Below, one piece after another: positions 35,995-46,425 of a stretch of DNA of 64,000 bases. Origin of the DNA: Pteria penguin (Eukaryota > Mollusca > Bivalvia > Pterioida > Pteriidae); assembly GCA_035048485.1 (NCBI GenBank), contig CM068586.1:46102287-46166286 (forward strand), in the 5' to 3' direction. A program made the translations under genes and the position numbers. The notes beneath the pieces were generated by a model. The model made no database searches, was not told the DNA's origin, and was given only the letters and a program-made list of their open reading frames with translations. How positions within the stretch are numbered: position 1 is the first letter of the stretch; each line of letters starts with the position of its first letter.

Positions 35995-36453
35995 CTGTCC
36001 GCGCCACTCACTTTGTAAACCGAAAAATCTAGATTTTCACTTATTTATCTTTAAAATAGTTTTACAAAATTAATATCAATCGACAGATCTTGTTTAGTCG
36101 TAACTTTTGGTGTATGTTATATGTTTCTACGAAGATACATTTATATTTTAAAGGGAAAAATCATTTTAGATAGGGCGTTTTCTATGTTAATTTTGACGTG
36201 ACGTCGCCGATGTCTAACATTGAGTCTATGGGAAAATTGGTGACGTCATGTCAAAATTTAACATGGAAATCGCCCTATCTAAAATTGATTTTTTATATAA
36301 AATGTGAACGCTTCTTCATACAAACATATAGCATACACCAAAAGTTACGACTAAACAAGATCTATCAAATGGTTTTGCCTTTTTGAAATTATTCTGAAGA
36401 TCAGTAACTGAAAATCCAGATTTTCCAGTTTCCAGCGTGAGTGGCGCGGACAG
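35995..36453. mobile_element. Foldback MITE nested in the SINE
   Basis: The 17-bp perfect ends CTGTCCGCGCCACTCAC and GTGAGTGGCGCGGACAG are followed by extended inverted pairing. For example, CTTGTTTAGTCGTAACTTTT pairs with AAAAGTTACGACTAAACAAG, and both halves carry GCCCTATCTAAAA/TTTTAGATAGGGC. It duplicated the TA of the SINE's A-box region (35993-35994 and 36454-36455). It is 459 bp, non-coding, and could form a long hairpin if transcribed. Confidence 0.9.
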
Positions 36454-36666
36454 TAGTGGTATCGCGTCTGACTCCTGATCGGGAGGCCGGGGTTTGAGTC
36501 CCGCTCTGGTCATGCCGGTGTCATGTCTTTCGGATGAGACAGTAAAACCCGAGGTCCCGTGTCGTGGTATGTATGGCACGTTAAAGATCCCTCACTGTTT
36601 CGGGTGGGTCCGTTGCAAAGGTCAAAATTTGTTTGCCCCGCATTAGGCAGATGCCGTCACCATATA

Positions 36667-38107
36667 TCCTCGAATCCCCGAACTCCGACACCATAAGCAT
36701 GTAACAATGAAGCGTTCTTAGTTTGGTAATTTGTATGGTTATTTCTATATATCAGTCAATAAATCAAATCTTTTTGCGTATTTTCACATCCTTTTCAGCA
36801 GCAAACGGTGACCACAGTGCTTGGATAAGCGTCTGAATCGATCCAAGGTCAGGCATGTGTAATCTGTGTCAAATGAATGTAACTACGTCACCTCAGTACT
36901 TTAGGGGCCAAAGCAATTAAATTTCTTGAATTGTGTGTTTGTTGTCAATTATTATTACAATTATTATTATTAGATACGAAATAAACATATATTTCAATAA
37001 TTATAATCCTTTAATACAATTATATCAAAGAAAATAAATGTTTGTAATCAATAATAGAATGAGAATGATATTAAAGAACATTTTAACAGTCAAATAGCAC
37101 GTACGGCAGTTCATAGAGGATGCGGTTGCCTTAATAACAGTGAATGCATTTGAATATGGCCCCTCTTCTCAGTGCTACTAATTTGGTGCAGTACTTTAGA
37201 TGTACCCAGTGTCTACATATGTTACATTCATGCATTGTCCCCAATTTACAAATAGTAAATGTACGCATTTTGTAGGGATTTGGGATAATAACTAAGTTCT
37301 GTTTTTTTTTTCCTTCTCTGAACTTTTTTATGATTTGTCTGAAATCAATATTATTTATTTGCTTTTACTATTTTATATCATAAGGGAAAGGGGGGGGGGG
37401 GTTCTTTCATGATTTTACTGAATATCATTAAAATAAATTATTAATTATTTATTTTATTATTGAATGAAGTAATACAATGTATATTAAAACAAGTTTTAAA
37501 CATTTAACATTACTCCAATCACCTAAAGGAATGATTACTTAATATTGAAATACATGCAACTGAAATACCAAGACGAAGAAGTACCCTATTTGCAAAATAT
37601 TTGTCATATCACTTTATCATCCACGTTTTAACCCAATATATCTGTAAACATTACTATTACTCGCTATACAACATCTATATTGCGTCAAGAACGTCATTGC
37701 CAACAACAGAAAATACATAGCGTATTATTCGCAATAAAATAACAAAAAATTATCATTGGCCTCATTCTATTCTGAAAAATCAGGGGACACCTTCGGCATT
37801 GACCTTTCCCAATATGACTGACAAGAGGATGTAAACGTGTGTAGCTCCTTTGGGAGAATCACGGCTTATTTAGGTGCTATGTAAAAATGACTTAGTGATT
37901 GGAGTACGTTTAGCATAATATGAAATATATTTAATGTAAACATAACCTGTTTTTGATGCATTTTCTCGGAAGTTTGTATTTATTGACAGAAAATCGATCG
38001 AAGATTTGAAACAAGTGAAAAATGACGTCATAATCGCTATTGTTAACAAACGGCGACGGTTTTCCCGAAAGTGTCGCAGTTAGGGTAGTGTCGTAGTTAG
38101 GGGGTTG
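36667..38107. mobile_element. 1.4-kb non-autonomous DNA transposon nested in the SINE
   Basis: It interrupts the SINE at CACCATATA|...|ATACGTG with a 3-bp repeat ATA on both sides. Near the ends are inverted CCCCGAACTCCGACAC (left) and GTGTCGTAGTTAGGGG (right), two mismatches. It has no long reading frame. A G run lies near 37390. The superfamily is unassigned; a 3-bp target is compatible with a PIF/Harbinger-like element. Confidence 0.75.
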
Positions 38108-38668
38108 ATACGTGAAATATTCGTGGTGTGACGTAAAACAAAAACCAATCAATCAATCATTCTTTGTACCAAGTTTTATCATAATTATCTAAGGGTAAAT
38201 GATGGATGCTTTTAGTTAATTCCTTATCAGCAAAGCAAACCGGTCATATTGAAAGGTAGCAAATGTAATTCCAGATTTAAAACAGGTGGACCCAGAAAAG
38301 TTGAGAATTTTTGTCCAATCGTGCCTATGCATTGCCAGAGACACTGGGACTGGCAACTGGCCGCTTCGTCCTGATGCACGTGCTTTTGTTATGCTAATTA
38401 GGTGACCGCACTCTACAATACACCGATTTTAACCCGTCGGATATCGCACGGGGACGTAGGAAGCAGTTGGTCTATTACTGCCGACGCCTTGCAAGTCAAA
38501 TATCTACATAAATGTACATAATTTCATAGCATAAAAATAAACTTTTAAAATGCCATCACTCAGGTCATTCTATATGTACCATAAATCAACCAAAAAAAAT
38601 ATTAACCAAGCTCTCGACAACGGCAAAGAAGTCACAATGGCATGCTTAGATATTGTTAAGACATCAAT

Positions 38669-38827
38669 GACAGAGACATATATACACATGTATGTATGTC
38701 TCTGTCAATGACAAAGACTGTCATCTTCAGGCATTCTCTACCCAGAGTTCCGTGTGCTAGAGCCACTACATACTACTATAAGCGAGAGTAAGGAGCGATA
38801 TACCTGGGTAGAGAATGATCTTCAGGG
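38669..38827. repeat. Two adjacent inverted repeats
   Basis: The first is GACAGAGACATATATACACA plus TGTATGTATGTCTCTGTC at about 38669-38707. The second pairs CAGGCATTCTCTACCCAG (38728-38745) with CTGGGTAGAGAATGATCTTC plus AG (about 38804-38824). Both look like foldback ends. Nothing coding is visible in 38173-39160. Confidence 0.7.
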
Positions 38828-39179
38828 TCTTCTCAGACATCAGTTTAAATGTTGATTAATCAATTTGCTAAGAAACCGCCGCCACGCGATTGCGTGGAGA
38901 TTTCATGTTACACAATACATATATACGATATATTTTTCAACTTTCTTTCAAGTGACTTTTCTACTAAATTTTGTTTTTGAATCTCTTTCCCCTTCCCCAC
39001 AATGTCATTTATCAATGTATGGAAGGGGTAGAGGACAAGGTATGGGAGGGAAAAGGCAAAGGGAGAATCGATAGACTCCAAATCCCTTCCTCTAATGCAC
39101 CCATGTCCTTCTGAGAATGATATATTATATATATACTGTGGAGGGCAGTAAAAATTATTTAGGTCATATAAAAATCATC

Positions 39180-40030
39180 AAGTGGTAAGTGACCTCTCGC
39201 TATTTTTATTGATGTATGCTGGTGACACTGTTATATTATATGAAAGTCGTGAAGGTATTTAAACCAACTTAAAGTATATTGTGAATAATGGGATATATTG
39301 ATAAGACCAAGATTGTTGTTTTTAGAAATGGCGGGAGGTTAAGTAATCTTGCTAGATGGCTGTATGATGGCTCTATTGTTGAAGTAACTTAGTCTCCTCT
39401 TTTAATCATTTGGGCATGACCCTCAATAACAACGGTACATTTACAACAACTGAAAATGGCAATACTATGCAGGGAAGGAAATGTATGTTCAATATCTTGA
39501 AAGTTTGTAACGAGAACTTTTTAAACGTTCAGACTAAACTTAATATTATTAATATTGGCTTAAACTTATAAAAATTCGTAATTGTATTTTACGATGTCTC
39601 TATAATGAAATATTTTACATGTAGATGCCTATAATTGGTTACGTAATATTCGTAATGCTTTATGTAATTCTGGATTTAGTGACGTCTGGAATAATCAATA
39701 TGTATGGAACGAGAATACCTTTTTAATTATGTTTAAACAAAGACTCACAGATGTGTTTTTACAGGAGAGAGAATCACTTATGGATATTTTCCCAAAGTGT
39801 TTCCTTTATAAATATTTGATTGATATTTTTTTTCACTTCAATATTATTTGCGTAAATCCACTCCTGAAAATTTGGTCTCATATATTACAAAGTTAAGATT
39901 ATCCTCACATGAACTTGATATATAACAAGGTCGATATAATAGAGTTGAAAGGCAAATCAGAGTGTCATTGCTGTAATTTTGGCCATGTTGAAGACGAGTT
40001 TCACTTTGTTCTTGAATGTCACACACACAC
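39180..40030 (+). pseudogene. Second LINE type, decayed reverse transcriptase C-terminus
   Basis: The broken frames read YAGDTVILYESRE (catalytic YADD altered to YAGD), IDKTKIVVFRNGGRL, NHLGMTLNNNGTF and NALCNSGFSDVWNNQYV. They end with a CHCC/H-like HCCNFGHVEDEFHFVLECH. This order is typical of the C-terminal half of a LINE ORF2 with a final zinc-knuckle-like segment. It differs from the LINE at 1430. Stops and frameshifts show it is dead, and the 5' part is missing. Confidence 0.75.
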
Positions 40031-40394
40031 GTACACACTCATAGGTCTACTGAGGAAATAATATCGAATCGGACCCGTATCATGCGGTGATATATCTTAA
40101 ATCTAGGTAATATCTAATTATTCAGCCTTCTTGCCCATTGTCAGTAAAGCTAACCTTCCTAATTCACGATGAGATGGTAATTGGCATTGATCTTTTCACT
40201 CCGAAAATAAATTCTTGCAAAAGCCGGTCTAAACTCTTTTTCTAGATCTGGTAGAATGAAGACCCCATATTTCAGATCTATATAGAATTTTAGCCACGCT
40301 CTATACACACGTAACTGAAAAAGCGGGAAGCGTCTGGCATCTAGCTGGGGTATTTTTTTTAAACATGGGAACATGTACTCATGTTGACCAAAGA

Positions 40395-40605
<211 letters not shown>

Positions 40606-41718
40606 TCTGGGTTGACCATAATAATAGAACTTTGTGTGTACATTTTTTTCTTTCTTTTTTTGACTGCCTTCTGAGGCTTTTATCTTGACTGCCACATGAA
40701 GTATGACACTCATTTATGAATACACTTCGTAATGGAATTTTCAATGTTATGCTCTCATTGCGCATGCGTATGTAAACTTCAAAAGTTATGGCGGACGAAT
40801 TGAACAGGTAAATATTAATCGTAGAAGAACTCTTTTCCTTTAACATATTGTAGCACTGAAAGATTAAAGCGATGAATTTACGAGTAAATCAATCACATAA
40901 CAATGTTTCTGTATTGGATCCTATGCATGAAATGTTCATTCAGATAGTTTTTCTCCAGGTGACAATCATGCTCCGACAAGTTTAAATTAAAATTACTGTA
41001 CCAGTACAGTACTGCAGTAATAAAAAAATATCGAATGACAAGAGAACTGCCAATTCCATATTATCTAGTTCAGTTTGACTAGTAAAACTTTAAGAATCGC
41101 GTCTCTTGCGTCAGAACAGTGGTCATTACACAAACAGCAAACACAGAATCGGGAGTTACGACCGTAAAAGTTAGAATTTCCTCCGTTTCGACAGAAATAA
41201 CAAATACAGTACAAATCACCCAAATAACAGTTGTGTCTGTCTCAAAATTTGACTAGATATAATGTCTGTTGGCACTACAAGCTGCAACTCTTCAGAAACG
41301 TGAAATACACAACCATATGAATAATTTCATTTGACAGCTCTATTCTCGAAGTCGGCGTGACATCACACTAAAATCTAAATGAAGATAATCCATGATCCAT
41401 TCCGAGGATAACCTGGGGGATAAACTCGGTCATAGACCGTAGTGCAACTTTGCTGAATTATATTTTGAGCACAAGAGCTAAATGACTCTTAAAACTTTTG
41501 AAATTTATTGAGGAATCTGAGACATGAGGAATGATTCTCTTTCCTTCCTTGTATTTTATATGACCACAGTTTGCAGAAATGAGATTTTAAAATATCTGAT
41601 TCTTCGTAGAAAGCGATGATAAATACAGAGAGTTATCCCCCAACAAATACGATGCAAATTAGGTCATGTGACCAGTCCGACGTAAAGAATGCTAAAACAT
41701 AAAAAAATCTTAAAAAAC

Positions 41719-43059
41719 GGGTACTATGGATTACTGGAATGCCAGTAATTATCGAAATGCCCTGATAGAATACCGAAATGCCCATCAAATTTACTTGGAA
41801 ATGACTTTATTTTATTCATATTAATATAAATATAAACATAATTCATTAAAATAAAAACACACAGAAAATATATAACTTCTAAGTTCCTTTTATCCAAGTG
41901 TAGGAAATAATAAGCACTATGCTGTCATTTTTTTCCTTGGATTTTATTAATAATATATTTGGAATTTTGGTCTTTGATTGTTTGGTAAAATATATGAATG
42001 AATAAATATACAGTATAAAATATATTAAGAAAGAAAGACACTTAGTCTTAGAAAAATAAGATTGAGATATCCTTCTTTGCTCATTAATTAACAGAAAGAA
42101 TATGGCTAGATTATATGCAATATATCCTTTTTATACGCCCGCATTTCAAAATGAGAGCGTATTATGCTATACCGCTGTCGTCTGTCTGTCCGTCCATCCA
42201 TCCATCCTTGTCCGGGCTTCTCCTCTTTAACTAAAGGGGGAACAAAACTTTTGATGGTGTCATATGAAAGGATGTGACTTGTAGTTGTGCATGTGGGTTT
42301 CAAAGTTGGGGTCAGCCCCTGGGATGGGAGAAAATGGTCGAGGGTTGGAAAAGCTTGTCCGGGCTTCTCCTCCTTAACTAAAGGGGGAACAAAAGTTTCA
42401 TTGGTGTCATATGAAAGGATGTGGCTTTTAGTTGTGCATGAGAGCGTATTATGCTATACCGCTGTCGTCTGTCTGTCCGTCCATCCATCCTTGTCTAGGT
42501 TTCTCCTCTTTAACTAAAGGGGGAACAAAACTTTTGATGGTGTCATATGAAAGGATGTGACTTGTAGTTGTGCATGTGGGTTTCAAAGTTGGGATCAGCC
42601 CCTGGGATGGGAGAAAATGGTCGGGGGTTGGAAAAGCTTGTCCGGGCTTCTCCTCCTTAACTAAAGGGGGAACAAAAGTTTCATTGGTGTCATATGAAAG
42701 GATGTGGCTTTTAGTTGTGCATGTAGGTTTCAAAGTTGGGGTCAAGCCCCTGGGGTGGGGGAAAAAAGACAGGGACGGAAAGGTTTTCCCGGGCTTCTAC
42801 TTCTTATCTAAAGGGTGAACAAAACTTTTGATGGTGTCATATGAAAGGATGTGGCTTGTTGACCACATTAAAATATGATGCGGGCATATTATGCACCCGT
42901 TAGGGGTGCCCTATTTTTGATATCATAAAAATGTAATAAATCATTTACGCTTATCAATATGTGTTTTTGAAACCTGTATTTAAGTCAATATAAGGGGCGT
43001 TTTGGTATTCTATAAGGGCATTTCTGTAAATAGGGGAATTCCGGTAATTCGTAGTATCG
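41719..43059. mobile_element. Terminal-inverted-repeat element carrying a nested family D repeat
   Basis: The left end (about 41719-41792: GTACTATGGATTACTGGAAT, then CGAAATGCCCTGATAGAATA, CCGAAATGCCC) is matched in reverse at about 42990-43059 (GGGGCGTTTTGGTATTC, TATAAGGGCATTTCTGTAAA, TTCCGGTAATTCGTAGTAT). The long inverted ends enclose AT-rich text and family D at 42135-42912. Confidence 0.75.
42135..42912. mobile_element. Family D tandem-core repeat (147-bp units)
   Basis: The head ACGCCCGCATTTCAAAATGA plus GAGCGTATTATGC is followed by GTCTGTCTGTCCGTCCATCC. About five units of 147 bp follow, with CGGGCTTCTCCTC, AACTAAAGGGGGAACAAAA and GGTGTCATATGAAAGGATGT. A second copy of the head lies inside the array at about 42438. 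The tail is GATGCGGGCATATTATGC. A unit of exactly 49 codons keeps spurious frames open on both strands. Confidence 0.85.
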
Positions 43060-43134
43060 TAGAAAAAAACCACATCTTTATTGAATGATGAGATTCACAC
43101 ATATTACTGCATACCCTCCAGTGTTTTCTACTGT

Positions 43135-44708
43135 CAAAAAGTACAAACGCATAGGAATGATCTAGAGGGAAGTGTGAAGAAGTGTTGTTATTTTTGGTTC
43201 TGTTCTGTTTTGGACTTTGTAATTTCAATGCAGAAAAGTGTCATGTTTTTCAGTTATTTGATAATGATGATTTCTTATGGCCTAATTTGATGATAATTAT
43301 GGTAAGGAATATTATTGTGAAAGAATTTTGTCAATATCTCAATTTTTGGATTTTTTATGAATTTTTTAAGACTCCCATAAAAAAAGAAGGGGGAGGGGGG
43401 TTTGACCATTTTTCACAATTTCAGCTTTTTCTGCAAAAACTGTTGGAAGGATTTTAATAAATCTTGGTGAAAATAAATCACTTGTGATCCCCTTCAAATT
43501 CTTATGTTTTCATCCAGACCTCTTTACAGGTGGGGGGGCAGGCTTGGTGTAGTGGTTAAGGGCTTGGCTTGCGGCGCCGACGATCCGGGTTCGATTCCCG
43601 GGTTGTGCCACTATGTTTAAGAGGTTGGTAACCTCCTGCTTCCATGTCACGATATAACTGAAATATTGTTGAAAGCGACGTAAAACACCAATCAACCAAC
43701 CAACCAACTTTACAGGTGGCGCCACCACAGTCAAAAGTAGGTCACAAAAGATTACCCTCCTTTGACAACCTTCTTCTTCATACTGGCTGTATACAGAGAC
43801 AATCAGAATGCATAGAAATGATCTAGAGGGATGAGTGAAGAAGTCTTGTTATTTTGGTTCCCTTTTTTTTCGACATTTTTTTGGACGTGGTGATTTCAAT
43901 GCAGAAAAGTGTCATATTTCCTAGTTAATTGATAATGATGATTTTTTATGGCCTAATTTGATCATAATTATGGTAAGGAATGTTATTTTGAAAGAATTTT
44001 GTCAATATCTCAATTTTTGGATTTTCTATGAATTTTTTAAGACTTCCAAATGAGGGTGTATAGGGACAATTCTTCACATTTTTAACTTCTGCTGTTATAC
44101 CACATGAAAGATTTTAATGAAACATGGTATACATGAAGTACTAAAGGTCCTCTATCAATTTTGTACATTTCATCCAAATTGGTCAACAGATGGTGCCACC
44201 ATGTCAAAAAACTAGGTCTCACAATGGTACATATATCACTTGGTAATTAAAATATGGAGAGTAGCGGCTCAAATCCAGCTATGCTCAAAATTTTTTTTTT
44301 CTTTACACATCTAAATAAGTTTTTAGACGTTTCTCAACACTCAACATATGAAATTAGGGCATTTTAAGTTGGGTCTGGACAATATTTGAAACAATTGTTG
44401 TTCATGACCCAGGCTTGAAATCAGTCAACAAAAAACCCCACCTAAAGAAAATGACAAACTTGAAATGACAAACTTGTTGCCCTGAATCACATCTTGCAGA
44501 GACAGAGCAAATGCTTAATATCAAAATCACTGGAATGGATGTGCAAAAAACTGTTGTTGTTTTTTATTCTGGTCTGAAATAAAATTTGACATATTTTCAA
44601 CATATGTGTTGACTTAGTCACAGTAATGCAAAAATAAATGAATTCTTCCTTTCTGCCTGACTGATCATCTAGGTACTCAGGTGAGCAATATAAGTTGGCC
44701 TCTTGTTT
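43135..44708. mobile_element. Family A repeat, copy 3 (head missing), with nested SINE
   Basis: It matches the core of copy 2 from GGAATGATCTAGAGGGA onwards: GAATTTTTTAAGACT, GGTGGCGCCACC near 43717, GGAGAGTAGCGGCTCAAATC and ATCTAAATAAGTTTTTAGA. It ends CAGGTGAGCAATATAAG plus GGCCTCTTGTTT. The head hairpin is absent. A SINE is inserted at 43534-43707. Confidence 0.8.
43534..43707 (+). mobile_element. Second tRNA-derived SINE family, with 12-bp target duplication
   Basis: GGCTTGGTGTAGTGGTTAAG contains an A-box-like motif, and CCGGGTTCGATTCCCGGG contains a B box (GGTTCGATTCC). The tail is GAAAGCGACGTAAAACACC plus AATCAACCAACCAACCAAC. The target duplication CTTTACAGGTGG lies at 43522-43533 and 43708-43719. 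The empty site is visible in family A copy 2 near 23551 (CTTTACAGGTGGCGCC). It is not a functional tRNA gene. Confidence 0.92.
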
Positions 44709-44712
44709 ATAG

Positions 44713-44882
44713 ATGCCGGACAAAAAAAAAAGCCCAAGTGCTGGACCAAATGTTTGACAAAGTTGTCCGATTGTAAAAATTCAGGTTCTGTGAACGAAAA
44801 TAGCCCATTGCGTGATCGTTGGAAAAACAAGCGCCAAGCCGATTCACAAGAGATTAATGAACAAAAAACCAAATTATACGAA
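44713..44882 (+). CDS. Possible coding exon upstream of PASK (unproven)
   Basis: A hydrophilic open stretch (SDCKNSGSVNENSPLRDRW, then ADSQEINEQKTKLYE) ends at a strong donor GAA|GTAAGT. A possible acceptor TTGTTTATAG sits at the very end of family A copy 3. It ends in phase 0, whereas the first supported PASK exon (46287) needs two bases from the previous exon. So it cannot join directly. It may be an upstream PASK exon with an unseen partner, an exon of another transcript, or chance. Confidence 0.25.
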
Positions 44883-45379
44883 GTAAGTCAGACAGAGTGG
44901 ACTTCCCAATACAGAGATAACTTGGAAATAGGATTTGAAAGAGAAATCAGTTAAGGAATTGATCAAATTTTGAAGTTGTCAGATTATGTCATTGTTCCAT
45001 AGTTTTGATTGCATCCAGTTTTGAAATATAGTTTTCAACTACATGCTGGTAACTTACATGTAATTGTGTTCTGGTGCATTATTTTTCAAGAAATCTACAT
45101 TGCATAGCCTTTAGAGAGGTCACTTTGTCTATTGTCTATGACCTTTGAGAACTACATGTATAAGAATTTAGCTAAGGATAACGCCAAACATATTATAACA
45201 GTAGGCTTTATAAAAAAAGTGCAGTCTGGCAAAATTTTGTTCAGTCAGACAATGCCATTCTGTCAGAGTATCATCACTTAATTTTCTAACTTATAATTTT
45301 TTTTTATACAAATATGCATCATTCAGTTATAAAGTCGGAATCCAGACCATAATGTCATAATGAATTAATACAGGAACAT

Positions 45380-46105
45380 AAGGGTTTAGTTGATTCAGTG
45401 GTATACTGCATTGTGCACTGGATTTTGATTAACAATCCTGGTTTTGTCTTATATGTTGGTTCGGGTTTTTAAACTTCTGATCATTCATCATCCTTTGCTT
45501 ACAGCATGTATCTATCTATCATTCAGATGAGACGTAGAATTATAAATTGAGATTCATAATTGTCACAGTATATGTTGGCCCTAAAAATAAAAGATCACTC
45601 ATGCTTTGGTTGGTTTCATTGTATTCTGGAAGATCTAAAGTTCAAAATTAGGATTATCACTGGAACATTCCGAGGATGACATACATTTGTAAACTATGTC
45701 TTGTATTATGACTATAAATCATATAACTTCTGAAATTCATTGAAAAATTTACAAATATTGACCCCTATTTGTCTCTATATTTTATAGTAAAAATGTATGG
45801 TCAAAGGTTAGAAAAACATGAGATTTAATAGTCTTGGAATTTTCACAAAAAGCAACAATAAATCCCAATACTTATCCCCTAACAAATCTACATGTACCAG
45901 GGTAGTGCATTTGCCGTGCACGTTTGTCTTGTGACCAATCAGATTTTTGGAATGGGACAGAATTATGAAGTCATGCACTAAGCAGGTCCACTACCATATA
46001 AGTCATGCACTAGGCAGGTCCACTACCATATAAATCATGCACTAGGCAGGTACACTACCATATAGGTGAAGTAATCTAATCAATCTTGGTGTGGTGTAAA
46101 ATAGT
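45380..46105 (+). mobile_element. Old SINE remains with an internal 3 x 32 bp tandem repeat
   Basis: 45380-45650 holds degraded SINE blocks (TCAGTGGTATACTGCA, CAGATGAGACGTAGAA, AAAGATCACTCATGCTTTGG). At 45969-46064 the unit AGTCATGCACTAAGCAGGTC plus CACTACCATATA is repeated three times. It is followed by a SINE-like tail (GTGAAGTAATC..., TTGGTGTGGTGTAAAATAG). Confidence 0.6.
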
Positions 46106-46286
46106 AACAAAAAAAATCAACTATTATGATACCGGTACACATACAAATTACAACAAATTATAGATCTAACAAAACTATGCTAGAGACTGGATAGTATTAG
46201 AATTTGAAGATCAAGCTACAATGCACATTCCATTTCAATGTACAAGATTTTTGTCATTGTATTATCATTTCTGATATCTTTTGTAG

Positions 46287-46425
46287 GTATGGAGGAATCA
46301 GTTTTTCCCCCATTGCGTCCAATGGGAAACACTCTAGGCGAAGCTTGCCCTCTGATCATGGATCTTACTTTAATCCAACGTCCAATCAGCGGTTACTTAA
46401 TTCAACTCCGAACATCCTCCACTCT
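46287..46425 (+). CDS. PASK: PASK exon a (Ser-rich N-terminal part)
   Basis: It follows a long pyrimidine tract and TTTTGTAG. Its frame (ISFSPIASNGKHSRRSLPSD) needs two bases from an upstream exon and ends in phase 0 (HS|GTAAGA). The alternative ATG frame at 46289 runs into TGA in the next exon and is rejected. Confidence 0.75.

Larger units (their letters stand above)
35980..38161 (+). mobile_element. SINE split into three parts by two nested insertions
   Basis: The SINE is the same family as at 34600. Part 1 is 35980-35994 (AGCCGACGTGGCCTA). Part 2 is 36454-36666 (TAGTGGTATCGCGTC... to CACCATATA). Part 3 is 38108-38161 (ATACGTGAAATATTCGTGG... with the CAATCAATCAAT tail). The 11-bp target duplication CTTTGTACCAA flanks the whole at 35969-35979 and 38162-38172. 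This proves the three parts were one insertion 2.2 kb apart today. Confidence 0.92.

Noticed and set aside
42449..42745. 98-codon minus-strand frame with 49-residue repeats
   Set aside because: It is a shadow of the 147-bp family D units.
46289..46425. An ATG start for PASK at 46289 (MEESVFPPLRP frame)
   Set aside because: This frame ends in phase 2 and meets TGA shortly into exon b; the other frame joins exon b in phase 0.
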